A stretch of DNA of 64,000 nucleotides, from positions 3,331,434-3,395,433 of the forward strand of contig KL647291.1 of assembly GCA_000727475.1 (NCBI GenBank), given 5' to 3'. This document shows positions 35,916-46,000 of the stretch, in pieces. This DNA is from Sarcocystis neurona (lineage: Eukaryota; Apicomplexa; Conoidasida; Eucoccidiorida; Sarcocystidae). A program made the position numbers and the translations under genes. The number at the start of each line of letters is the position of its first letter. The first letter of the stretch is position 1. Below the pieces are notes generated by a model, which was given only the letters and a program-made list of their open reading frames with translations, was not told where the DNA came from and did no database searches.

Positions 35916-36270
35916 CAGATACACATGTACATACACACGTATGTATATATATATATACACCTATACAGAGGATGACTGAGATAAATGGGACGACCGATCA
36001 ATAGGTTTGTACGTACATAATTATAGATATACATATAAATATATATAATATGGTATGTTTATGTATATTTATAGAGAGAGACAGATAGATATACATGCAC
36101 ATATATATATGTATATAGAGAGAGACAGAGGGAGAGAGGCACACAGAGAGACGTAGACCGACCGGTCAACAGGTGTATACATATATATATATATATATAT
36201 AAATGGTTCTACATACAAAGAAACATGTACACGTATGTACATATATGTATAGGGATGTGAAGGCAAGTAG
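34620..36270. repeat. TA/TATG and GAGA microsatellites around light-chain exons
   Basis: TA-rich at 34620-34700, 34860-35110 and 35640-36270, broken by the unique exon-bearing stretch 35120-35630. A perfect 34-bp inverted repeat, TGAGAGA-(AT)10-TCTCTCA, lies at 35064-35097. The last light-chain exon may be hidden near 34740-34820. Confidence 0.75.
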
Positions 36271-39200
36271 ATACATGCATGCGTCCACCTCCTCCCTCAC
36301 TTTTTTTCCCGTCTTTCTCTGTCTGTCTCGCTTCCTCTTTGCGCATTAGTGACAAGTCCCCTTGGCAGACAGACGCAACGAACTTTCGGCTTTTTTTCTT
36401 TCTCTATATCTCTCTTCTGCCGTTTAAAAACCCCAAGCAGTCGAATCGCCTTGCATTCATCGAGAGACTCTAAAAATTCTCTTCTAACGTTGTTCCACAC
36501 ACACACATATATTTCCTTCGGAAGCATCTGTCTTCTCATCTGTTCTCTCGCGTCCCACCAAAAGTCGGCATTTTGTATCTTGTCTTTTCACCTTCTTTGT
36601 CTGCCTCTTCTTCTTCTTTCTCATCTTTTCTTCTATCCTTCTTCTTCTTCTTCCTATTCTTCTTTCTATACTTCTCCTTCGTGCTCTTCTTCGTCATCCT
36701 CTTCTCCCTCTTCTTCTTACTCTTCCTGCTCTTCCTCGTCATCTTTTTCATCTTCTTTTTGATCTTCCTCTTCTTCCTATTCCTCTTCCCTTCTCCATCT
36801 CTTGCCCAATTTTCTCTTGATTTCGCCTTCTTCTGTCTCTTTCCTTCTCATCTCCCTCTTCGTTTTCAGCTTCTCTCTCTTCCTATCTCACTCTCCTTCT
36901 CGCTGTCAGTGTGTCTCGGTCGCTCTCTGCAGCTGCTTGCAGGCCTTGTGTTGTTGCTGCTCTTCGTTTTGTTCGGCTACGAGAGAAAACCGCAAAGCCA
37001 AACCCCAACAATTGCCCTGGTGTAGGTACACCACCAGAGGAAGCCGCGGCGCCAAACCACAACAACAGCCCTGGTGTATTTACACCGCAAAGCCAAACCC
37101 CAACAATTGCGCTGGTGTAGGTACACCACCAGAGGAAGCCGCGGCGCCAAACCACAACAACAGCCCTGGTGTATTTACACCGCAAAGCCAATCCACAACA
37201 GTAGCCCTGGCGTACGTACACCTCGGCGAGAGGGAGCCGCAACGCCAAACCACAACAACAGCCCTGGTGTATTTACACCGCAAAGCCAATCCACAACAGC
37301 GGTTCTAGTGTATATGCACCTCGGCCAGGAAGAACCGCGGTGTCGAACCACAACAACAGCCCTGGTGTATGTACAGCTCAGTCCTCCTCACGTGTGTACA
37401 TACCTCAGCGGTGGTGTATGTGCATTTTCCGTGTTGCTCGGCAGAGAAAAAGAAGCAAAGTCACATGAATTGCTGTTTAGTCAAAAGCTGCGTGAGAATG
37501 GAGCTCTCGAGAAAAGATGGAAATGCAGTAGTACACAACAACCCCCCGTGCAGTGGAGGATCTTCACACGGGCACATATACATATACATATATATACGTC
37601 TATAGATAAATATATATATATATATACACACTCAGTCTACTCATTATGTACATGTACGTATGTACACGAACACACATATTTAATGTAGACATCATACATC
37701 CAATATGAACACTACTCATACATACACGTCTGTAAAAAAGACACTACATACATAATAGACATTACACATACACATATAATAGACATTCCATATGTGTATA
37801 TTTATATATAGACATTTCGTATAGACATTATCTATCTATCTATCCATATATATATACATATAGGATAGACTTATATATATGTATATAATATTCAATACAG
37901 GCATTGAATATGCAGCCGATTCACACATGCAAAAGTCGACCCCTCTTTGTGTATCTCTGTGTTTCTTCTGTCCTGCTCTGATATGTCTGTACGAAGTGAA
38001 GGAAACCCAGGCCGAAACTGGGTCGTTTCTGCCTCTGTTCCCTCTGTCTGTTTCTCTCTGTGTTTCTCTTGCTCCTACGATAATGCGTTTCCAGCTGAAG
38101 ACACGTGCACCCGAAAATCCCGCCGTCTATCTTCTCTCCGTCTCCGTGTCTCTCTCTGTGTTTCTTTGTCTCCGTCTCCCCCTCTCCCCGTACCTCCCTG
38201 TCTGTTCCTCCGCACGCATCCCATTCACGGGGGGACGGTTTCTGTGTATATCTCCCTCGAACGTGCGTACATGATCGACACAGAGAGAGGGGAAGGTATG
38301 GAGGCCTACGTATTATTCACTTAGTGCAAACTCCTCTCCTGGTGGATATTTGCGGAGACGCAGGAGGCACCCAGGTGTGAGAAGCTGCTGCTGCAATAGC
38401 GTCACTCTTTACCTGCGTATCAAAGGAAGAAAAAAAGTTCTTCATGCTTCTGCCGTCGCTATCTTCCGGGTGCATGGCAATATTCAAAAATGCCTGGAAG
38501 CGCTTGAAATCAACTTCGGCCGGCAATGCTTCGATCTCCTTCTTCGACGGCGAGTACCCCTGCGTACACACATCCACACCAACATATACACACATATACA
38601 CACATGTGCCTATATGCGTCTAAGCATACATATATATACATATATATATATATATATTTGTACGTATTTGCAATACATATATATATATATACATATTTAC
38701 TGTAGGCACGTCTGCAGATACAAATGTGTATTTATGCGTACATTTGTGTACACACAAACATACATATTTATGTATGTGTGCACGTATGCGAGAAGAGACG
38801 AGACAGGAGGGGTTATGTGAGCATGATACGATGTAGATATAGAGTAGTGAAGGCGACGCAGAAGAGACTCGGGTTTTGAACATTCGCAAAAAGAAGCTGC
38901 CTCTACTTCTCAGCTGCTGCTGTTGCTTCTTTCGCTTCTCTGCTTCCGCTGAGACTGCTGCTGGTACTCAGCTGTCGCTCCTGCGCGGTCGGCGCCTCCC
39001 TGTCCTGCCGTGCTGCTGCTGCTGCTGCACGCGAGTGAGACGGGCACCGCCCTCACCATCGTCCTCGCGTAGTCCCCCGCTTTCTCGCCAGTCATCTGTC
39101 CATCCTGCACACACATGCGAAACAGCAAAACGCCTTTCCTCACACATGTCTCCCTGTCTCTCTCTCTGCTCTCCTCCCCCCTCCCTCCCGTCTTTATGTG

Positions 39201-39331
39201 TCTCCATCTCCTGGGACTGCTGTCTCTCTGAAATCGCACTGCTCGTATAACCCCCACACGTACATACACACATATACAGAGACACACACGTACTTAATCC
39301 AGCGAATACTCGCAGATGATACGGAGGTCTT
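35165..39331 (-). CDS. Myosin light chain, MTIP/MLC1-like, EF-hand
   Basis: Light chain of the class XIV myosin A gliding motor, which binds the myosin tail at the inner membrane complex. Phase-matched minus exons: 39297-39331 (DLRIICEYSLD), 39057-39104 (DGQMTGEKAGDYARTM, ATG|GTGAGG), 38413-38559 (from GYSPSKKEIEAL to NFFSSFDTQ, CAG|GTAAAG), 35372-35466 (TTTCTCAG|GTG, VTGDLTRKQVHNVLQMWGDE, AA|GTAAGA), and a 21-base micro-exon 35165-35185 (YDAERD). Recalled Plasmodium MTIP aligns almost without gaps, keeping D-x-R-I, FD--TG-LT--Q and WGD. The calcium-loop acids are mostly lost, as in MTIP. The start, the N-terminal exon and the last exon are not found. The junction after 39297 lacks a GT (see findings). 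Other coccidian light chains (MLC2-7, ELC) are alternatives. Confidence 0.65.
36280..36960. other. Pyrimidine-rich plus-strand tract
   Basis: CTT/CTC-rich for about 600 bases (GAA/GAG on the sense strand of the light-chain gene), inside the 2.9-kb intron 35467-38412. Frames are low-complexity only. No exon seen. Confidence 0.6.
36989..37380. repeat. Minisatellite, 95-98 bp units with paired palindromes
   Basis: Four tandem units. Each holds two 14-bp palindromes: type A at 37019, 37114, 37209 and 37307, and type B (GGTGTATTTACACC-like) at 37073, 37168, 37266 and 37364. Spacing is 95, 95 and 98 for type A, and 95, 98 and 98 for type B. Between them are conserved runs such as AAACCACAACAACAGCCCTG and GAGGAAGCCGCGGCGCCAAA. 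Unit length is not a multiple of three, so the array cannot encode a constant peptide repeat. It lies in the large intron of the light-chain gene. Confidence 0.9.
37570..38320. repeat. TATG, ATAGACATT and TCTCTG tracts in an intron
   Basis: TA-rich at 37570-37900, including an array of an ATAGACATT-like unit (37680-37840), then a CT/GT-rich stretch of the TCTCTGTGTTTC type at 37940-38200. Both are within the light-chain intron. Confidence 0.65.
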
Positions 39332-39629
39332 CTGCCCTCTCCTCTCTCCGTCTCCCCCCCTATCTCACTCTCCCTTCCCCTGTGTCTCACTCTGTTGTCC
39401 TCGGGTTCCCTGTGTCTCCCTCTGAGTGTGTTTCTACTCGCCGGGTCTCTTGGAGACACAGGCAGTCACACACTCGCCCCCCCACATCCAAACAAAGAAA
39501 GAAATAGCAGATCCCCGTTGAGACCCGGCAACAAAAAAGAGGAAATGCGCATGCGCACGTGTGACCGTCGCGAGAGAGTGCGACGTGCCTGCTGTTCCTG
39601 TTTCTCTACTTCTATTTTTCGAGTCAGAG

Positions 39630-39880
39630 CGTTGCTGCTGCTGCTGCTTCTGCTGCTGCCAGCCACCCCGCACGTGCTGCTGCTTTTCCTCTCGGGGACG
39701 TGCTGCTGCCCCTTCTAGTCGTCGCGCTGCCGCTGCTGCTGTTTTCTCCAGTGTCGCTACTGCAGCTTGTTTTCCTCGTGCCGCTGCTGGTGCTTTTTTT
39801 TATCGTGCCGCTGCTGCCGTTTTCTCTAGTGCCGCTGCTGCAGCTTCTTCTTCTCGTGCTGCTGCTGCTGCTAATTAACT
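39630..39880. repeat. CTG-rich tract between light chain and beta-grasp exons
   Basis: CTG with about 33-bp spaced CTCGTGCCGCTGCTG-like units on the plus strand (CAG on minus). Frames in both directions are low complexity. An N-terminal light-chain exon was looked for here and not found. Confidence 0.6.
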
Positions 39881-40020
39881 GTCGCTTCCGCTGCTTCTTC
39901 TTTGCTACTCGTCGCGGTGCTGCTGCTTTTTCGGAACCGTTCTGCTGTTGCGCGGTCGCTTGTCTTCTTGTTCTGGTCGTCTTGCCACTACTGCTTCACT
40001 TGTTCTCGGGTCCCCGCGTG

Positions 40021-43000
40021 TTACTGCGATGCTGTATTTTCTCCGCTTTTTCTTCGTGTTGTCGTGCGGCTGCTGGTCCAGCCGCGCGCGCCTGCTGCTG
40101 CTGTTTTTCTCTTCTCCGCTGCTGCCCCTGCTGCTGCTGCTTTTTGCTCATGTGGGGACGTTCGTACTTTGCCGGCGCGCTGCTCGAAGGCAAGTTGCTG
40201 CGGACTTTTCGCGATGCCCGTTGTTTCAACAGCGTCGGTGAGGGCGAGATCCTCTGGTGCTGCTGCAGCTGCTGCAGCCGCCCCCCTTTCTGCTGCTGCG
40301 GCTGCTGCTCCCCCGGCTTCTGCTGCTGCTCCGCCAACGGCGGCACCACCTGCTCCTGCAGTCTCTGCCTTCCGCACTGGCAGCTCAATAATTTTAAGGC
40401 GGTCGTGTGAAAAACCAGCAGGCATGCTCGCATACAACGTCGTATTTCTCTGCACGCCGAGCTGCCGTAGCGTCGCTTCTCTTGGAAACGCATCCTGCAC
40501 CGACAGCAGCAGCAGCTGCAGCAGCAGCAACCCACGTCGCCTGCAGCAGCAACTGCAGCAGCAGCAGCCCACGTCGCCCGCAGCAGCAGCAGCTGCAGAC
40601 ACGAACGAGGAGACGAGAGAAGAAGGAGGACGGCAAGAAGGAGAAGGAGAAGTTCTCCGCGTGCGAGTTTTGTGCGGGTACAGAGCGGGAGCGAGGGGAG
40701 CGACAGTCCCAGTGTGAGGCCTTAAACAAGAAGAGGACGGAGAGAAGAAAAGAGAGAAAAAAGAAGACAGAGGAGAAGACAGAGAAGATCAAGAAGAAGA
40801 AGACGAAGATGAGAAGGGAGAAGAGGGGGGACTGAAACCAGAAGAAAAAGAGGAAGACAAAGACAGACGGGAAGATGAGAGAAAAGGGAAAGGAAAAGAA
40901 GTGCGAGACGAGGAGAAGAGAGATTAAAAAGCAGAAAACGGAGAAGTGGAAGAAGAGCAAGAAGAGAAAGAGACAACGATAGAGAAGAAAAGGAAATATT
41001 TCAACGGCAGTCAGGTGCGGTGTGTCGTCTCGTGCTGCAGTTGTATATAGTTCGAAAGAGAAACGATGGGTCGGTCTTTCTCGCCGGTGCATGCGCAAGA
41101 GAAAAAAAAGACTGCTGCAGAGGAGAATACTCCTGCAGGAGGCTAATAGAAAATCCAGATATTTCTGCAAGTCTCGGCGTCACGGGACTCATGCATGCGT
41201 TTCATCTACAACGTGGAATATACATCCATCTGTATTTACATTCATGAGAAGTGACAGAAGAGGCTTCCTGCTGTGACGCCGAGAGAAAAAATCAGTCACA
41301 ACAAATTTTCTCTCCCTACACGTATACACACACCTATATACACACGCCAGGACAAACATACACACATATACATATACATATATATATATATGTGTTTATA
41401 TGTATACACATGTATGTGGGTACATATACATACACACATACATACATACATACACATACGTGTATACATATGTGTATATACACGTACGTGTGTAGATACC
41501 TATACGTATACATATACACATGTATGTATAAACTGAGAGACATATATATATATATACATATATGTATATATTCTATAGATACTGACCAGAGGCATGGATC
41601 ATCACGGGTAGATATGAAAAGAGACATATAGAGAAGGGAAGAGAGGGCGAGAAAAGAAGATAGAGGAAGATTGAGAAGGCGCGACAAGGAGAGGAAGACG
41701 GAGAGAATAATAAAAGAAGTGCAGAAGCAACCGAGAGTAGACGCATACAAACAGAGGAGTGCATGAAGTGATGGAGGGAGGGGGTGAGCATTTGAGAACG
41801 TCAGGGTGAGAGAGCCAGAAAGACAGAAGAAAAGACAAAAAGAAACAAAAGAAGAAGAGACGGCCAGAAGAAGGAGAAGACTGAAGCGTACGAAGAATCG
41901 CATGTATACACAGAGAGAAAATAAATACGAAGAAATTATGCAGAAAGAGGAGGAGAGTAGTACCAAGACAGGTGAGAAGGATCGACAACAACCCACCTGA
42001 AAAGTGCTGTCCCAGAAGAGAACCACAGTGCTGCGATCCACCCCGCAGTTCAAACATTCTGCAATGTAGTGCTGCACCACCATACCAAATGCAGGCGCAG
42101 GCAACAGCAGCAGATGCAGCAGACGCAGCAGCAGCAGCAGATGCAGCAGACGCAGCAGCAGCAGCAGATGCAGCAGACGCAGCAGCAGCAGCAGATGCAG
42201 CAGACGCAGCAGCAGCAGCAGATGCAGCAGACGCAGCAGCAGCAGCAGATGCAGCAGACGCAGCAGCAAATGCAGCGGATGCAGCAGCGGATGCAGCAGC
42301 AGATGCAGCAGAAGCAGCACCAGCAGCAGATGGAGCAGACGCAGCAGCAAATGCAGCAGCAAATGCAGCAGACGCAGCAGCAAATGCTGCACATGCAGCA
42401 GCAGCAAATGCATCAGATGCAGCAGCAGCAGGTCAGATGCAGCACCGGCAGCAGACGCAGACGCAGCAGATGCAGTAGCAGGTGCTACGACGAAAACGAA
42501 GAAGAGAGACGCAGCGTCAGCACACCACTTCACGCCGGGAAACGCAGAGAGAGACAGACTTGGCATTTTTACTGTCTGTCTTCCCCTCTCACTTTTGTAC
42601 TCTCCCTCTCTCTATATATAAGTATTTGCCTACATGTTATCTGTATAACGTATATCTATTTGTTACATATATCTAGATGTTATATATCTCTACGTTACAT
42701 ATATCTAGAGTATGTATACCTACACGGTATATACATATAAAATATAGTGATGCTATCTCTGCGTCGCGCATGACCCAGCACTCGTAGCAGCAGCCACAGG
42801 AAAAGAGAAAAGAGCTCCGGGCGAAACTGTTGACGAGTCAGCAGCAGCGAAGCCGCAACAGCAAAGCAGCAGCAGCAAAGCAGCAGTAAGTGCCACAAGA
42901 AGAGAGGGAGGCACCGCGAGTTTCTGAACAGACACAACCTACATCCTTATACACATAATATATATGCATATACGCGCAGTATACATATATATATGTAGAG

Positions 43001-46000
43001 AGAGAGATACAGAGCGTACAGACCCATATATATGTATATATCCAGAAAGAAAGAGAGGGCAAGACATACAACTGTATAATATATATATATATATGTGTAT
43101 ATGAGGAGAGATAGCGACGATACACACCTATATACGTATGTAGCCCCATAGAGAGGGGTCTATACCTATATATGTAATACACGTACAAATATAGAGACAG
43201 ACATACACATGTTGTAAACGGACATATATAGGTAGATACAGGTAGAGACAGAGAGAACGAATATATATATGCACATATATATGTATACAGAGATATATGT
43301 GTGTATATCTAAATAGACATATATAAGGTAGAGAGATACACAGAGATAAAGAAGTTGAGATGGAAGAAACGTATGTAAAGAAGAGCTCGACGCGCGTATT
43401 GCACGTTGAGGCCAGCAAGACACAGACCAGGAGAAAACAGAGAAAAAACGGACCTCAAGCTGTGACGCAGTAAAAGCGAAGGGCACGGTGACTGAGAACT
43501 CCTCGCGCTGCGGCTTCTGCGTCGTCAAACACAGACACTTCTTCTCTCCTGCAGCAGCCACAGCAGCAGCAGCAACAGCAACAGCAGCTACAGCACGACG
43601 GACAGCAGCAGCAATGACAAAAGTAGCACCACTAGGGACAGCAGCACCACCAACGCCAGCAGCAACAGCAACAGCAGCAGCTCGAGGAACAGCAACTGCA
43701 GAAGCAGCACGAGGAACAGCAGCAGTAGCAGCAGGAGGGACGGCAGCAGCAACAGTAGCAGTAGCGGCTCGAGTAGCAAGAGCAACAGCAGCAGCACTAC
43801 AACGGGAACAGCAGGGGTGACGGCTGCCGCAGGAGCAACCCACGCGGCAGCAGCAATGAGGCCGGCAGCAAAAGCATGAAGCAGACAGCAGCAAAAACGA
43901 GGAGCAGAGGAGCCGGCACCCGGAGCAACGGCAGTAGCACCCCCCCTCGTCTCTCCTACAGCGGCAGCAGCTGAAGCTTCTCAAGTAGCAGCAACAGCAA
44001 CGACGCTCCGAGCAGCACCAACACAGCAGCCACACTCCGAACAGCCGCAGCAGCACGCCTCCTCCTCGTTCCCCACAGCAGCAGCAGCAGCGGAAGCCAG
44101 CAGCAAGAGCCGGAGGAACAGCAGGACGAAAAGACGCAAAGAAGGACGAAGACAAAGATAGGGGAGCAAAAGGAGCGGAAGAGAAATAGGCGAAGAAGGA
44201 CAAAGATAAGGAGAAAGCGACAGAGAAAGGATACACGGAAAGGAGATGGTAAAAGAGAAAGAGATGGGGGGAGAAAGCAAAACCCGAAAGAGAGAAGAAG
44301 AAAGGATGAAAGAGAAACTGACTCTTCAGCAGACAAATGATAAGGTCAACGCGGGTGCGCCTGACGATGGTCACGCTAAAACGAGAAAGTCCAAGAAAAT
44401 TGTAGAAGCAAAGTTCCTTGGGGTCCTCTAATTCCTTCTTCGGGTCCCTGGTCTCTCCTTCGTAGAGAATGCTACAAAAGGACATAGCAACCCCACAGCA
44501 TGAGCAGGACCAGCAGCAACTGCAGTTCTGCAGCAGCTCCAGCAGCAACAGCAACTGCGGGGAGAGTACAGCAACTGCAGTTCTACAGCAGCAACTGCAG
44601 CTGTAGAGCAGCAACAGCAGCAGCCGTACACCAGCAACAGCGCGAGCAACCTCAGGGATAGTAGCAGCGACTGCAGTTGTGGAGCACCAACAGCAGCAGC
44701 TATTGCAGGGAGAGCAGGAACAGCCGTCGAACACCACAGCAGCAAGACCAACAGCAGCAGCTGCAGAGTAGCAGCAACGGCAGCTGCGGAGCAGCGAGAA
44801 GCGACGGGAGGTAGAGCAGCAGCATCGGCAGTGTCACAGGAGGGAGAGCAGGAGCAACGACAGGTGAGGGAGCAGCAACAACAGCAACAGCAACAGCAGC
44901 GCCAACGGCCGCAACGGCAGCGGGAGAGGGCTAGCAGCACGGACAGCAGCAACAGCAGTAACACAGCGAAAACAGCAGAGACGCAGCAGCAGCAGCACTT
45001 TCTCCACACCAGAAACAGCAACCGCTGCACCAGAAGGGAAAGCAAACACTCGCCTGCACAGGGACAACAATATGTCGGCGACCGCAAGTGCCTGTACAAG
45101 CCGCTGTAGCAGCAGCAGCTGTCGAGTAAAAAACTAACAGCAGCAGGAGCGGCGGCGGAACAAATATCTGCCTCGGTTGCTACCTCTCGAGCTCTCTCCT
45201 TCGCGGCGATATTATTCTACTCAGTGAACTACGCCTGTTATATATATATACATATATACACACTTAATACGTGTGTATCTATAGATGTATCAACTTCTAT
45301 TTATGTTGAGGTACTTCTCTACCTATATATATATATATATATATCTTCCTACCTATACGTATTTTTCTCTGTGTCTACCTGTATCCATATACATATATAT
45401 ATATATATAGCGACAGGTCTGTTTGTGCAGCTACTGACATCTGTATCCACCTATCTACCTGTAGGTGTATCTAGCTATTTACCTTGGTATCAATCTGCCT
45501 AGCAATACATAAGTCTACGTGTCTGCCTATCTATCCATATATATGTATATATGTAGGAGAGAGAAACCACAAGTGACCATCTCTTTACCGCATGTGTGAG
45601 GGAATATTTCTCCCTCCTACAATGGATACCGCCTCCCTAAGTTACAAATCAATATACACACACATATATACATATATATATAGCGAAAAGATACACACAG
45701 AGACAGACATATATATATATATATATAGACGAAACATATACACAGAGGCACATACATATATATATATATATATGTATACTACGCACGCATTAAGCCGGGC
45801 ATATACACACATATATAAATACAATTAGAAGGGACATATATACATACATCCTTACTTATATACATACATATATACACAGACACAGACATATATATATATA
45901 TATATGGATATGCAGAAAGACAGTGACAGATAGATACAGACAGGTATACAAAGATAGACAAACGCACATGCTTACACACACATACACACACACACAAACA

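Noticed and set aside
36802..37308. Plus-strand repeat protein over the 95-bp minisatellite
   Set aside because: Unit lengths of 95 and 98 shift the frame at every copy, so no constant peptide repeat is encoded.
42112..42480. CRISPR-like or satellite array
   Set aside because: The 27-bp units have no spacers and are a plain CAG-derived tandem repeat in a eukaryotic intron.
41334..42566. Minus-strand frame of 410 codons rich in Leu and His
   Set aside because: Only the 75-base piece at 41997-42071 has splice sites and normal composition. The rest is the 27-bp CAG repeat and pyrimidine tract read in one frame.
42753..42935. Signal-peptide-like minus frame (KLAVPPSLLVALTAALLLLL)
   Set aside because: The initiator is GTG, the core is a CTG run, and a plus-strand frame with a GTAAGT donor competes in the same place.
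43166..44737. Minus-strand frame of 523 codons
   Set aside because: Made of Cys/Leu and Ala repeat translations joined through a pyrimidine-rich tract. Only 44375-44471 was kept as an exon.
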